Positions 19,370 to 29,262 of a DNA stretch of 58,152 nt are shown here, piece by piece; the first letter of the stretch is position 1, and the number at the start of each line of letters is the position of its first letter. Location: assembly GCA_947625535.1 (NCBI GenBank), contig CANQOR010000006.1:1-58152 (forward strand), written 5' to 3'. The DNA is from an uncultured Bacilli bacterium (GTDB lineage Bacteria > Bacillota_I > Bacilli_A > RF39 > UBA660). The position numbers were made by a program, and so were the translations under genes. The notes under the pieces were generated by a model. The model did not search any database and was not told where the DNA came from. It saw only the letters and a program-made list of their open reading frames with translations.

Positions 19370-19384
19370 AAACCTCTTTTTTTG
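19361..19384 (+). terminator. Hairpin at the end of tadA
   Basis: GAGGT-AAAA-ACCTC with a run of seven T; the tadA stop codon is in the loop. A TATAAT follows at about 19387, probably the dnaX promoter. Confidence 0.75.
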
Positions 19385-19411
19385 TGGTATAATTATCAAC
19401 AGGAGGGTTTC

Positions 19412-21115
19412 ATGATGAATTATAAGGTTTTATATAGAAAATATCGCCCTAATGACTTTGATAATGTAGTTGGTCAGGATTATACTGTAGCAATGCTTAA
19501 GAATGCTATTAGTAGTGGTAAACACGCACATGCTTATATTTTTACTGGACCACGTGGTACTGGTAAGACGAGTTCAGCTAAAATTTTTGCTAAGGCTTTA
19601 AATTGTGAAAATAGTCATGATGGAAATCCTTGTAATGAATGTGCTTCTTGTTTGTCTTTTAAGGAAAATCCAGATATTATTGAGATAGATGCAGCTTCTA
19701 ATCGTGGTGTAGATCAAATTAGAGATATTATTAATACTGTACAGTTAGTTCCTTCGGAATCTAAGTATAAAGTTTATATTATTGATGAAGTTCATATGTT
19801 AACTAAGGAAGCTTTTAATGCTTTATTGCTTACTTTAGAGGAACCACCGGCTCATGTTGTCTTTATTTTAGCTACGACTGATATTCAAAAAGTTCCTATT
19901 ACTATTTTATCTCGTTGTCAAAGGTTTGATTTCAAACCAGTTAATAAGGAAGCACTTATTAACAGGTTAAAGTATGTTTGTGAAGAGGAAAAGATTAAGA
20001 TAGATGATGATGCAGTTGAGGAGATTGCTTTAATTTCAGCTGGCGGAATGCGTGATGCGTTAGGAATGCTTGATCAGTTGTCTAATGAAGATGGTAATAT
20101 TTCTTTGGAAATGGTATCTAGTTATTTTGGTAGTGTTTCAGTTAAGAGAATAGACGAGTTATTAACAAGCATTGATAATAATAATCCAGATGAATTGATA
20201 TCTATTTTGGGAAATATTAAGGAAAGTGGCACTAATTATTCGGTTTTTATTGAAAAGTTGATTGGTGAATTAAGAAAGATTGCTATTGATATTAAGTCAG
20301 GTCGTAGTAGTTATAATTTTTATTATGATGATATTTATAATATGGTTTTTGATTTGAATGAATGTTTGTCTAATATTAATTTAAATGTTGATCCTTATGT
20401 TTTAATTGAGATTGTTTTATTGAAATATATTAAGTTGGGAAATAATTCTGCTGCTTTTAAAGATGAGGTAGAACCAGTAAAAATTGAAGTATCTAAAAGT
20501 TCTAGTAAGAGTAAGAAAGTTGAATCCGAAGATTTGGGAAATAATTTGGGAAATAAAAATAGTCTTAAAGATGAGAGCTCAGAGGTGATTCAGTCAAATA
20601 ATGAAGCTGATACTGAAGATACTAAAAAAGATGTGGGAAATAAAATTAGTATTAATGTAGATGCTCGTATTAATAATTGTTTTGTTGAAGCTTCAAAGGA
20701 TATGAAGCATAAAGTGTCTGATTCGTGGGTAGAATTTATGAATTATTTGATGTCTAAGGATCGTAATTTAATATCATTACTTGCTGATACTTCGATACTT
20801 GCAGCTTCTAGTACATACGTTCTTATTCAAAGTAAGATTGATACAACAAATGAATTAATTAATGATAGTATTAATGAATTAGAGAAAAGATATTTGGATT
20901 TTTCGGGAAATAAAGTAAATTTTGCTGCAGTTAATGTTGATTTATGGCAAAAAGAAACAGAAAAGTATAGATTTAATTTAAAGAATAAAATAAAATATAA
21001 TTATATAGATGAAACGATGGAAGAAAGTACTAATAAAGATAATCAACACTCTGTTGACTCTTCGGATATTGAAGATTTAGCTAAGGATGTATTTGGTACT
21101 TTTGAAGTCGAATAA
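19412..21115 (+). CDS. dnaX: DNA polymerase III subunits gamma/tau
   Basis: Clamp-loader ATPase. The N-terminal AAA+ module starts YKVLYRKYRPNDFDNVVGQ and has Walker A GPRGTGKTS, a zinc module (CENSHDGNPCNECASC) and Walker B IIDEVHML, followed by the SRC arginine-finger motif. The C-terminal tau part is short and ends in an acidic tail. The ATG at 19412 has AGGAGGG eight bases upstream; the frame stays open earlier without a good SD. The linker at about residues 370-415 repeats LGNN/LGNK coded TTG-GGA-AAT-AA, so its DNA holds several Noc half-sites (20437, 20536, 20548, 20635). Confidence 0.95.
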   Translation: MMNYKVLYRKYRPNDFDNVVGQDYTVAMLKNAISSGKHAHAYIFTGPRGTGKTSSAKIFAKALNCENSHDGNPCNECASCLSFKENPDIIEIDAASNRGVDQIRDIINTVQLVPSESKYKVYIIDEVHMLTKEAFNALLLTLEEPPAHVVFILATTDIQKVPITILSRCQRFDFKPVNKEALINRLKYVCEEEKIKIDDDAVEEIALISAGGMRDALGMLDQLSNEDGNISLEMVSSYFGSVSVKRIDELLTSIDNNNPDELISILGNIKESGTNYSVFIEKLIGELRKIAIDIKSGRSSYNFYYDDIYNMVFDLNECLSNINLNVDPYVLIEIVLLKYIKLGNNSAAFKDEVEPVKIEVSKSSSKSKKVESEDLGNNLGNKNSLKDESSEVIQSNNEADTEDTKKDVGNKISINVDARINNCFVEASKDMKHKVSDSWVEFMNYLMSKDRNLISLLADTSILAASSTYVLIQSKIDTTNELINDSINELEKRYLDFSGNKVNFAAVNVDLWQKETEKYRFNLKNKIKYNYIDETMEESTNKDNQHSVDSSDIEDLAKDVFGTFEVE

Positions 21116-21138
21116 ATAGGAAAGAGGGAAATGATTTT

Positions 21139-21432
21139 ATGAATATGCAAGCGCTTATGCAACAAGCACAAAAAATGCAAAGAGATATTACTAAAAAGAA
21201 GGATGAATTAAACAAGAAGGAATTTACTGGTACTTCTGAATTAGTTGAGGTTGTTTTTACGGGAGATAAGAAATTAGTTTCTGTTAATATTAAAGCTGAT
21301 ATTGAAGCTGATGATAAAGAAATATTAGAAGATATGTTTGTTATTGCTGTTAATGATGCGATGAAACAAATTGATAAAGCTACTGAAAGTGCTTTAGGTG
21401 CTTATGGTAGTCAACTTAGTGGATTATTCTAA
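21139..21432 (+). CDS. ebfC: Nucleoid-associated protein YbaB/EbfC family
   Basis: Small dimeric DNA-binding protein normally encoded between dnaX and recR (YaaK in Bacillus). The 97-aa protein shows the family start MNMQALMQQAQKMQRD, the central VEVVFTGDKKLVSVNI strand region and the C-terminal DAMKQIDKATESALG helix. GAGGGAAATGAT before the start contains the SD and also resembles a Noc half-site. Its stop overlaps the recR ATG (TAATG). Confidence 0.93.
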   Translation: MNMQALMQQAQKMQRDITKKKDELNKKEFTGTSELVEVVFTGDKKLVSVNIKADIEADDKEILEDMFVIAVNDAMKQIDKATESALGAYGSQLSGLF

Positions 21433-22034
21433 TGAAAAGTTATCCGACTGTCTTAGCTGATTTAATTAATTATTTTCGTAAATTACCTGGCATTGGGGAA
21501 AAAAGTGCTGAAAGAATGGCCTTATCTTTGTTAGAGTTGCCTGTTGAAGATGTAGAAAATTTTGCTTCAGCAATGGTTGATGCAAAGAATAATTTACATT
21601 CTTGTCCAATCTGTGGTCATATTACAGATAAAGAGGAATGTGATATTTGTTCTAGTAATTCAAGAGATAAAAATGTTATTTGTATTTTAGAGGACTATAA
21701 AAGTGTTTTTGCTTTTGAAAAAGCTGGAAATTATAACGGCGTTTATCATGTTTTAAATGGTTTAATTTCACCAATTGATGATGTTAATCCAGAAGATATT
21801 AATCTAGCTAGTTTAGTTTCTAGAGTTGAAAAATTAGAAAAACCTGAATTAATAATAGCTTTAAAATCAACTATTGAAGGTGAAACAACAACTTTATACA
21901 TAAAGAAAATATTTGAAGGTAAAAATGTTGAAATATCTAGATTATCTTATGGTATACCTATGGGTACAGAAATAGATTATTTAGATGAAATTACTTTAGA
22001 TAGAGCATTAAATGATCGTAAAACGATTTCATAA
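21432..22034 (+). CDS. recR: Recombination protein RecR
   Basis: Toroidal DNA-binding protein acting with RecF and RecO in gap repair. It has a helix-hairpin-helix at the N-terminus (FRKLPGIGEKSAERMAL), a C4 zinc finger (CPICGHITDKEECDIC, about 57-72), a TOPRIM domain (ICILEDYKSVFAFEKAG) and a C-terminal Walker-B-like end (SRLSYGIPMGTEIDYLDEITL). Length 200 aa is normal. It is coupled to ebfC by overlap. Confidence 0.95.
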   Translation: MKSYPTVLADLINYFRKLPGIGEKSAERMALSLLELPVEDVENFASAMVDAKNNLHSCPICGHITDKEECDICSSNSRDKNVICILEDYKSVFAFEKAGNYNGVYHVLNGLISPIDDVNPEDINLASLVSRVEKLEKPELIIALKSTIEGETTTLYIKKIFEGKNVEISRLSYGIPMGTEIDYLDEITLDRALNDRKTIS

Positions 22035-22071
22035 TTAATTGTCTATTTCATATATTTACTTAGGTGATAAT

Positions 22072-22254
22072 ATGAAGAAAATAGTGATTATGATAAAAAG
22101 AGTGTGTATAGGAATATTTGGTCTTTATAGTGTTAATGTTTTATTTAAAACAATAAATATTTTAATACCTATTAATGTTTATACTATTATAATAAGTTCT
22201 TCTTTAGGATTCTTTGGTATTTTATCGTTAATTATTTTAAAATTTTTAATTTAG
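22072..22254 (+). CDS. bofA: BofA-family membrane protein (pro-sigma-K processing inhibitor type)
   Basis: In Bacillus, BofA inhibits the SpoIVFB protease that activates sigma-K in the mother cell; its gene lies just after recR, as here. The 60-aa protein has two membrane segments and the family pattern N..K..N..IPIN..T......G..G (VNVLFKTINILIPINVYT). The ATG at 22072 has AGGTGAT in front; an earlier in-frame start would lack an SD. Assignment rests on position plus the PIN motif. Confidence 0.7.
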   Translation: MKKIVIMIKRVCIGIFGLYSVNVLFKTINILIPINVYTIIISSSLGFFGILSLIILKFLI

Positions 22255-22270
22255 TTATTGAGGTGGTTTT

Positions 22271-23107
22271 TTGGTCAGTACATCTTTTAAAAACGAAGTA
22301 TTAAAAAAATATCATGAGGGAAAGTTAGCTCATGCTTTTTTGATTGAAACTGATGATATTGATAGATGTTATAAAGATGTATTAGATTTAATTAAACAAA
22401 TTAATTGCCCTTTTGAATATGTAGAAGAATGTGATAAGGATTGTAATTTATGTAATTTAATCGATAATGATAATTTACCTAGTTTAGTTACTATAGAACC
22501 TGATAAACAAGTTATTAAAAGAGATAGTATTAGTGAATTAATGGATAAATTTAGTACAATGCCGGTATTTAGTAAATATAATTCTTATATTATTAAAGAA
22601 GCACATCGTTTAAATAGTGAATCTGCTAATACTATATTAAAGTTTTTAGAAGAACCAGAAGATAATATAATAGGTTTTTTTATTACTAACAATAAAGAAA
22701 ATGTTTTAGCAACAATTAGAAGTAGATGTCAGATATTCTATTGTAAATACGACTTGGGAAATAATTTAAGTAATATAGATGAAAATTATTTAATAGATGT
22801 TAAATTATATTTAAATTCTATTTATAAAAATAAAGATGATTTGTTGTATAATAAAACTCGTATGAGTGGTTATTACAAAGAAAGAGAAGAGTGGGAAATA
22901 TTTTTTTATACAATGTTTTATTATTTAAAAGATTGCTATATGTCTTTAAGAACTGATAAAATTGATTTAGTAAAAGAAATATCGCGCGATAATTTATTAA
23001 AGATTATTTTATTAGTAGAAACTATTATTAAATATATAGATGCTAATACGAATATGGATATGATATTAGATAAATTTGTAATTGAAATGAGGAAGTATTA
23101 TGAGTAA
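22271..23107 (+). CDS. holB: DNA polymerase III delta' subunit
   Basis: Clamp-loader subunit without ATPase activity. The 278-aa protein resembles the AAA+ part of DnaX but lacks Walker A, as expected. It has the zinc-type cysteines CDKDCNLC, IIKEAHRLNSESANTILKFLEEP and the arginine-finger SRCQ. It uses TTG at 22271 with AGGTGG four bases upstream. It overlaps ricT by 8 nt. Its DNA contains half-sites GGGAAAT at 22756 and 22893. Confidence 0.9.
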   Translation: MVSTSFKNEVLKKYHEGKLAHAFLIETDDIDRCYKDVLDLIKQINCPFEYVEECDKDCNLCNLIDNDNLPSLVTIEPDKQVIKRDSISELMDKFSTMPVFSKYNSYIIKEAHRLNSESANTILKFLEEPEDNIIGFFITNNKENVLATIRSRCQIFYCKYDLGNNLSNIDENYLIDVKLYLNSIYKNKDDLLYNKTRMSGYYKEREEWEIFFYTMFYYLKDCYMSLRTDKIDLVKEISRDNLLKIILLVETIIKYIDANTNMDMILDKFVIEMRKYYE

Positions 23108-23897
23108 TATTTATGGAGTAACATTAAAATCTGAAGGAAAAATTTATTATTTTAATGGAGAAGATTTTGAAATTGAAAAAAATAGTTATGTTGTTGTAGA
23201 AACAGAAAAAGGTATTCAATATGGTAAAGCTATTTATAAAGCTCAAAATGATAAGATTAATATTCCTATAGAAGAAATGAAGAAAATTTTAAGAATAGCT
23301 ACTGAAGATGATTATAATACTTATCTTAAAAATTTAAAGGATGCGACTAAATGCTTAGAAAAAGCACGTAGTATTGCTAGTGAGTTAAATTTAGATATGA
23401 ATATTTTAGATGCTAGTTATACTTTAGATAGAAAACAATTATTATTTAATTTTATCGCTGATGAAAGAGTTGATTTTAGAGAGTTAGCTAAAAGATTAGC
23501 TGGTGCTTATAAGACGAGAATAGAACTACGTCAGATAGGAGCAAGAGATAAAGCTAGAACTGTTTGTGGTATTGGTCAATGTGGTAGAACTCTTTGTTGT
23601 TCAACATTCTTAAATCATATTGATTCTGTTACTATGAATATGGCTAAAAATCAAAATATTGCTCTTAATCCTTCTAAAATTAACGGATTATGTGGTAGAT
23701 TACTTTGTTGTCTTACTTATGAAGATGAAGAATATGAAAGATGTGGTATAGGAATGCCAAACGTAGGTCAAACTGTTAAGACGGAATTTGGTAAAGGTAA
23801 AGTAATATCAGTTGATATTTTAAATCGTAAATATAAAGTAGATTTAGATGGAGTAATAAAGGAGATTGTGTTAGATAGTGAAGAGCGTAGTAAATGA
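23100..23897 (+). CDS. ricT: PSP1-domain protein RicT (YaaT)
   Basis: Part of the RicA-RicF-RicT Fe-S complex that in Bacillus promotes RNase Y-dependent mRNA maturation, sporulation and competence. The 265-aa protein carries the PSP1 domain and its cysteine clusters CGIGQCGRTLCC and LCGRLLCC. It lies between holB and a trmN6-like gene, as in Bacillus. Its end overlaps the next gene by 20 nt. Confidence 0.92.
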   Translation: MSNIYGVTLKSEGKIYYFNGEDFEIEKNSYVVVETEKGIQYGKAIYKAQNDKINIPIEEMKKILRIATEDDYNTYLKNLKDATKCLEKARSIASELNLDMNILDASYTLDRKQLLFNFIADERVDFRELAKRLAGAYKTRIELRQIGARDKARTVCGIGQCGRTLCCSTFLNHIDSVTMNMAKNQNIALNPSKINGLCGRLLCCLTYEDEEYERCGIGMPNVGQTVKTEFGKGKVISVDILNRKYKVDLDGVIKEIVLDSEERSK

Positions 23898-24600
23898 TTT
23901 ATTTGATTATGATGGTTTAAAAATCTATCAATACGAAGATAAATTTAAATTTTCTTTAGATTCTATATTACTCGCTGAATTTGTTGAATTAAAAAATAAT
24001 ACTAGAACAATAGTAGATTTTTGTACAGGAAATGCTCCTGTACCTTTAATATTGTCAACAAAAACTAGAGCTAGAATATATGGTTTTGAATTACAAAAAA
24101 ACATCTATAATTTAGCTAAATTAAGTGTTACAGAAAATAATTTAGATTCACAAATTAATATAATAAATGATAATTTAACTAATGCTTTAGAATATATAAT
24201 TCCGGAAAGTGTTGATGCAGTTACTTGTAATCCACCATATTTTAAGTATAATAAAGATTCATCTTTAATTAATGAAGATGAAGAAAAAGCTATTGCTAGA
24301 CATGAAATAGCTATGAACTTAGAAAAATTAATGATAGCAGCTAAATATATATTAAAAAATAAAGCGCCATTGTATATAGTTCATCGTTGTGATCGTTTAG
24401 AAGAACTAATGGATTGTTTACTTAAATATAATTTTAAAGTAAAGAAGTTACAATTTATTTATGCTGGCTATAATAAAGAAGCTATAATGGTCTTAATAAA
24501 AGCTACTAAAAATGGTAATTCTGGTAGTTTAAAAGTTTTACCACCAATAGATGTATTACAATTAAAAACATATAAAGGTATATTTGAAAAGGGTGAATAA
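23878..24600 (+). CDS. tRNA1(Val) adenine-N6 methyltransferase family (TrmN6/YabB)
   Basis: SAM-dependent methyltransferase; family members methylate A37 of tRNA-Val. It has a SAM-binding loop (VDFCTGNAPVPLIL) and the adenine methyltransferase motif NPPY (VTCNPPYFKYN). The start is GTG at 23878 inside ricT, with AAGGAG 13 or so bases upstream; no better start exists. Length 240 aa and position match Bacillus yabB. The precise tRNA target is inferred from the family. Confidence 0.85.
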   Translation: MKSVVNDLFDYDGLKIYQYEDKFKFSLDSILLAEFVELKNNTRTIVDFCTGNAPVPLILSTKTRARIYGFELQKNIYNLAKLSVTENNLDSQINIINDNLTNALEYIIPESVDAVTCNPPYFKYNKDSSLINEDEEKAIARHEIAMNLEKLMIAAKYILKNKAPLYIVHRCDRLEELMDCLLKYNFKVKKLQFIYAGYNKEAIMVLIKATKNGNSGSLKVLPPIDVLQLKTYKGIFEKGE

Positions 24601-24602
24601 AT

Positions 24603-25160
24603 ATGAAATTAATAGTTGGTTTAGGTAATCCTGGTAAGGAATATAAAAATACTAGACACAATGTTGGTTTTCTTATATTAGATAATTACTTAAAAACTGA
24701 TAGTTGGAAAGAAAAATTTAGTGCTATGTATCTTGAAACTACTATAAATTCAGAAAAAGTTTTATTTATTAAACCATTAACTTATATGAATTTATCAGGT
24801 GATGCTGTAGTAAAGTTTGTTAACTATTATGATGTAAATATAGATGATGTACTTGTCATACATGATGATTTAGATTTACAATTTGGAACATATAAATTAA
24901 AAAAGAATAGTAGTGCTGGCGGACATAATGGTGTTAAATCAATTATTAATCGTTTAGGTACAGATAGTTTTGCTAGATTAAAAGTAGGAGTATCTCATGA
25001 TCGAAGTATTGATACTAAAGATTATGTCTTAGGTAGTTTTAGTAAGATTGAAAAAGAACAATTTAATAATATGCAAGATGATTTTAATAAAATAATCGAA
25101 TCATTTATAAAAGATGGTATCGAAAAAACAATGAATATTTATAATACTAAAAATAAATAG
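24603..25160 (+). CDS. pth: Peptidyl-tRNA hydrolase
   Basis: Releases tRNA from peptidyl-tRNA dropped by ribosomes. The 185-aa protein starts MKLIVGLGNPGKEYKNTRHN with the catalytic His in TRHNVGF, then KPLTYMNLSGDAV, HDDLDLQFGT and SAGGHNGVKSII. It lies 2 bp after the methyltransferase gene and is followed directly by mfd. The pth-mfd-spoVT order is as in Bacillus. Confidence 0.96.
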   Translation: MKLIVGLGNPGKEYKNTRHNVGFLILDNYLKTDSWKEKFSAMYLETTINSEKVLFIKPLTYMNLSGDAVVKFVNYYDVNIDDVLVIHDDLDLQFGTYKLKKNSSAGGHNGVKSIINRLGTDSFARLKVGVSHDRSIDTKDYVLGSFSKIEKEQFNNMQDDFNKIIESFIKDGIEKTMNIYNTKNK

Positions 25161-25169
25161 GTGATTATT

Positions 25170-28100
25170 ATGGATTTCTTAAGTAATTACTTTAAATATG
25201 AAAATGGCTTAACTGTTAGTGGTTTAACAAAAGAGTTAAACATTTTTTACGTGTTAGAGTTATTTAAGAAAGAAAATAGAAATATAGTTATATTAACTAA
25301 TACATTATATGAAGCTAATATGTATTATGATTCTTTAAAAACATATTTAGATGATGTATATCTTTTCCCTATGGATGATTTTTTAACTAGTGTAGCTGTA
25401 GCTATATCTCCTGATTTAAAAATTAAAAGATTAGAAACTTTAGAGAAAATAAATAATTTAAATAAAGCTATTGTTGTTACTAATTTAATGGGATTTCTTA
25501 GATATTTACCAGATAAAAATAATACTTTAAATTTAGAATATATATTAAATAAAAATAGTTCTATTAAAAGAAATGATATATTAGATATTTTAGATAAATA
25601 TGGATATGTAAAAGAAAGTATGGTTACAACAACTGGTGAGTATGCAGTACGTGGTTATATAATAGATTTATTCATTATCGATGAAGATCATCCGATTAGA
25701 ATAGAGTTCTTTGGAGATGATATAGATTCAATTAGATACTTTGATGAATCAACACAATTATCTATTAAAGAAATAGATAGTATTAAAATAAAACCATACA
25801 CAGAAGTAATTAGTGATAATAATAGTTCATTAGTTGATTATATGAATGATCCTTATGTAGTTATGATTAATAAAGATCAAATAGATGTTGCTTATAATAA
25901 ATTATTAAGTGATATTTTAGAATATAATGAAAATGAAAATATTAATAAAAAACATATGTATGAGTTTGATGAAATAAGTTATAATTATGTAATTTATTTA
26001 AATTCTATAAGTGATAATAATTATGGTAAGGGTTTAATCTATAAAACACAAGAAATAGATAATTTTAATAGTGATTTTGAATTACTAGGCAAATACTGTA
26101 GTAAAGAAATTAATAGTGGTAAGACAGTTATTATTTGTTTAAGTAAAGAAAATCAATTAAAAAGTTTAGAACCTTTTTTAGATAGTTATCATGTAGTTAA
26201 AAATAATAATATTATTGAAAGAGAAATTAATATTTTATATAAAAAAATAAATAGTGGTTTTATTTTTGAAAACTATGTAGTTATAGGAGAAAATGATATT
26301 GAAAAGGTAAGAAATTCTGTTATTAATTATAAGAATTCTTACCATATAGGTAAAAAAGTTAAAGATTTTGGTCAATTAAATATAGGGGATTATGTAGTTC
26401 ATAGTCAACATGGTATTGGAATATATCAAGGAGTTATTACTTTAACTAAAAATGGTTTAAAGAAGGATTATATTCAAATTAATTATCAAGGTAATGATAA
26501 AATATATATTCCTGTTGAAAAGATAAGTACTATATTTAAATATTCTGGCAAAGAAGGTAGTGCACCTAAATTAGATAAATTAAATAGTACAAGTTGGGTT
26601 AAGAAAAAAAGAGAACTTAGAAATAAGATTAAAGATATTAGTGGGGAACTTATTAAGTTATATGCTGCTCGTAGTAGTATAAAAGGTGATGCTTTTAGAA
26701 GTTATGCTGAAGAAGATGTATTTGGTTCAGAATTTATTTATGATGAAACAGTAGATCAATTAAAAGCAATTAAAGATATAGATAATGATTTAAGTAGTGA
26801 AGTACCTATGGATCGTTTACTATGTGGAGACGTTGGCTTTGGTAAAACAGAAGTTGCTTTTAGAGCAATGTTTAAAACTATTTTAAATAATAAACAAGTA
26901 TTTTATTTATGTCCAACTACAATACTTTCTAAACAACAATATGAGAATGCTATTGAAAGATTTAAAAATTATCCAATAGAAATAGCGTTATTAAATAGAT
27001 TTACTACTCCTAAAGAAACTAAAAGAATTTTAGAAGGTCTAGAAAAAGGAACTATTGATTTAGTATTTGGAACTCATCGTTTATTATCAGATGATGTTAA
27101 GTTTTCTAAATTAGGTTTATTAATAGTTGATGAAGAACAAAGATTTGGTGTTGCTCATAAAGAAAAAATTAAAGAATATAAAAATGATGTTAATGTTTTG
27201 ACTTTATCAGCAACACCTATACCACGTACTTTAAAAATGGCTTTAAGTGGTTTAAGAGATTTATCTATTATTGATACACCTCCTACTAATAGGTATCCTG
27301 TTCAAACATATGTTATACAGGAAAATGATTTAATTATTAAAGATGCTATTTATAAAGAATTATCTCGTAATGGTCAAATATTTATTTTATATAATAAAGT
27401 AGCTTCTATAGAATCAAAAAGAGAACAATTACATAGATTAGTACCTGAAGCTAGAATTACTATTGCTCATGGCCAAATGAGTAAAAATGAACTAGAAGAT
27501 GTTATGGAATCATTTGTTAATTATGAATATGATATCTTACTATGTACAACTATAATAGAAACTGGTATTGATATAAGTAATGCTAATACTTTAATTATAT
27601 ATGATGCTGATAATTTTGGATTAAGTCAACTTTATCAAATAAGAGGACGTGTTGGTAGAAGTAATCGTATTGCTTATGCTTATTTAATGTATGATAAACA
27701 AAAAATGCTTAATGAAGTAGCTGTTAAAAGATTACAAGCTATCAAGGAGTTTACGGAATTAGGTAGCGGTTATAGAATTGCTATGCGAGATTTATCTATT
27801 AGAGGAGCTGGAGATTTATTAGGTTCTGAACAAGCTGGGTTTGTTGATACGGTAGGTATAGAATTATATATGCAAATGATTGAAGAAGAAATGCGTCGTA
27901 TGAAAGGTGAAGAAGTCCCTGAAGATGATGAAGAAACTACTAATTCTAATAGATCTTTAGTAGAAGTAGAAACACATATTTCTGATTCATATGTATCTGA
28001 TGAAGATATTAAGATTGAAATTCATCAAAAAATTAATGAAATAGATGGATATAAAAAGTTATTAGAGATAAAACATGAATTAGAAGATAGATTTGGTAAG

Positions 28101-28403
28101 ATAAGTAAGCAAATGGAAATATATATGTATGAAGAATGGTTTGAAAAACAAGCACAGTCTTTAGGAGTTAAAACAGTAAGACAAAGTGATAGAGAAATAG
28201 AAATTGAGTTACCTCCACAAATATCTAGTAATATTGAAGGAGATAAATTATTTATTAAAGCTTATAATATAAATCCACGATTTAGATTAAAATATCAACA
28301 TAATCAAGTTATTATAGCTTTAACTTTATTAAACCAAAAAGATCATTTCTTATATTATATAGTTCCTCTTATGGAAGAAATAATAAGTGAAGTAAATAAA
28401 TAA
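25170..28403 (+). CDS. mfd: Transcription-repair coupling factor
   Basis: SF2 translocase that removes stalled RNA polymerase and recruits UvrA. UvrB-like N-terminal region, then a RNA polymerase-interaction domain (FGQLNIGDYVVHSQHGIGIYQG). Helicase domains have Walker A GDVGFGKTE, DEEQ box (VDEEQRFG), SATPIPRTL and QIRGRVGRSNR, with the TRCF C-terminal domain last. The ATG at 25170 has AGGTGATT upstream; a GTG at 25161 overlaps that SD. Length 1077 aa is slightly short but complete. Confidence 0.96.
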   Translation: MDFLSNYFKYENGLTVSGLTKELNIFYVLELFKKENRNIVILTNTLYEANMYYDSLKTYLDDVYLFPMDDFLTSVAVAISPDLKIKRLETLEKINNLNKAIVVTNLMGFLRYLPDKNNTLNLEYILNKNSSIKRNDILDILDKYGYVKESMVTTTGEYAVRGYIIDLFIIDEDHPIRIEFFGDDIDSIRYFDESTQLSIKEIDSIKIKPYTEVISDNNSSLVDYMNDPYVVMINKDQIDVAYNKLLSDILEYNENENINKKHMYEFDEISYNYVIYLNSISDNNYGKGLIYKTQEIDNFNSDFELLGKYCSKEINSGKTVIICLSKENQLKSLEPFLDSYHVVKNNNIIEREINILYKKINSGFIFENYVVIGENDIEKVRNSVINYKNSYHIGKKVKDFGQLNIGDYVVHSQHGIGIYQGVITLTKNGLKKDYIQINYQGNDKIYIPVEKISTIFKYSGKEGSAPKLDKLNSTSWVKKKRELRNKIKDISGELIKLYAARSSIKGDAFRSYAEEDVFGSEFIYDETVDQLKAIKDIDNDLSSEVPMDRLLCGDVGFGKTEVAFRAMFKTILNNKQVFYLCPTTILSKQQYENAIERFKNYPIEIALLNRFTTPKETKRILEGLEKGTIDLVFGTHRLLSDDVKFSKLGLLIVDEEQRFGVAHKEKIKEYKNDVNVLTLSATPIPRTLKMALSGLRDLSIIDTPPTNRYPVQTYVIQENDLIIKDAIYKELSRNGQIFILYNKVASIESKREQLHRLVPEARITIAHGQMSKNELEDVMESFVNYEYDILLCTTIIETGIDISNANTLIIYDADNFGLSQLYQIRGRVGRSNRIAYAYLMYDKQKMLNEVAVKRLQAIKEFTELGSGYRIAMRDLSIRGAGDLLGSEQAGFVDTVGIELYMQMIEEEMRRMKGEEVPEDDEETTNSNRSLVEVETHISDSYVSDEDIKIEIHQKINEIDGYKKLLEIKHELEDRFGKISKQMEIYMYEEWFEKQAQSLGVKTVRQSDREIEIELPPQISSNIEGDKLFIKAYNINPRFRLKYQHNQVIIALTLLNQKDHFLYYIVPLMEEIISEVNK

Positions 28404-28434
28404 AAGTATAGATTTATTGGTCTATACTTTTTTT
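28404..28434 (+). terminator. Terminator after mfd
   Basis: AAGTATAGA (28404-28412) pairs with TCTATACTT (28421-28429) and is followed by a T run. Confidence 0.85.
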
Positions 28435-28508
28435 ATAATAGATTTTTAATATTTTTTATACATAAAATTCTTATATTAGATAAAAATATATAATGAATGG
28501 AGAGTTTT

Positions 28509-29012
28509 ATGAAAAATGTTAACTTTATTAAGAATATAGATAATTTAGGTAGAATAGTTATTCCTATGGATATAAGAAGAAAATTACAAATTAATACGGG
28601 AGATGTATTAAGTATTAGTTGTAGTGATAAAGATATAGTATTATCTAAGTATAGTAATTTAGATAATAATTATAAAATTATTGAAATATTAAAAAGTTTT
28701 GTTGAAATATTTAATTTAAAAGTTATTCTTACTAATAAAGATTGTGTTTTATATTCTAATTTAGTTAGTATAGGTACTAAGTTAAATAATAGTATTAGAT
28801 TATTAATTAAGAATGGTACTAATATAAAAAGTCAAAGTAATGAAATGATATTTGGTGAAAGTAAAGTTAATGGTATATATAATATGTTACCTATTATAAC
28901 TAATGAAGGAATAGAAGGAAGTATTATAGTTTTTGGTGATATAAATAATAAAGGTTATGAAATGTGTATGTTTTTAAATAAAATAATTATGTTAGAGCTT
29001 AATATTTCTTGA
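28509..29012 (+). CDS. spoVT: SpoVT-like AbrB-family regulator
   Basis: Transcription factor of the AbrB swapped-hairpin type; SpoVT modulates forespore genes in Bacillus and follows mfd there. The 167-aa protein has an N-terminal SpoVT-AbrB domain (NLGRIVIPMDIRRKLQINTGD, with the L-G-R-I-V-I-P motif) and a C-terminal GAF-like half. GGAG stands six bases before the ATG at 28509, so the upstream ATG (28497) is not used. The C-terminal half is poorly conserved. It is a single-gene unit between the mfd terminator and the T-box. Confidence 0.82.
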   Translation: MKNVNFIKNIDNLGRIVIPMDIRRKLQINTGDVLSISCSDKDIVLSKYSNLDNNYKIIEILKSFVEIFNLKVILTNKDCVLYSNLVSIGTKLNNSIRLLIKNGTNIKSQSNEMIFGESKVNGIYNMLPIITNEGIEGSIIVFGDINNKGYEMCMFLNKIIMLELNIS

Positions 29013-29019
29013 TAAAGGT

Positions 29020-29247
29020 ATAATTTTGTGTTAAATTAGTTCTAGATTTAGCAATGAAGGAAAGAGTACCTTTAAAGTAAGAATATAGAGAGTTTCTGGT
29101 TGGTGAAAAGAATCTTCTAAAATATTGGGAACATGGCTCTGGAGCTGAAACGTTACTCGCGTTAAGAGATAAAGTGTATGATAAAGTTCATAAACTAAGG
29201 TGGTACCACGGGTTTTACTCGTCCTTAGATTTATGAGCTTTTTTTTG
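29020..29247 (+). promoter_or_regulatory. T-box riboswitch, methionine specifier
   Basis: Untranslated leader that senses uncharged tRNA. The T-box motif AAGGTGGTACCACGG is at 29197-29211; its UGGU pairs with an ACCA tRNA end. The specifier region GGGAACATGGCTCTGGAGC aligns with known leaders and gives AUG (29133-29135), so it responds to tRNA-Met. The competing terminator pairs TCATAAACTAAGG (29188-29200) with CCTTAGATTTATGA (29223-29236), then TTTTTTTT. A -10-like TATAAT is at 29020-29025. Controlled genes: dut and metG. Confidence 0.9.
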
Positions 29248-29262
29248 AAAGGATTTGGTTTT

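Noticed and set aside
19549..19558. ACCACGTGGT in dnaX resembles the parS core
   Set aside because: The flanking arms do not match TGTT/AACA, and the bases encode the Walker A segment GPRGTG.
21126..21132. GGGAAAT before ebfC
   Set aside because: It is part of the ribosome-binding site, so it is not counted as a selected Noc half-site; the same applies to 40003 and 42217.
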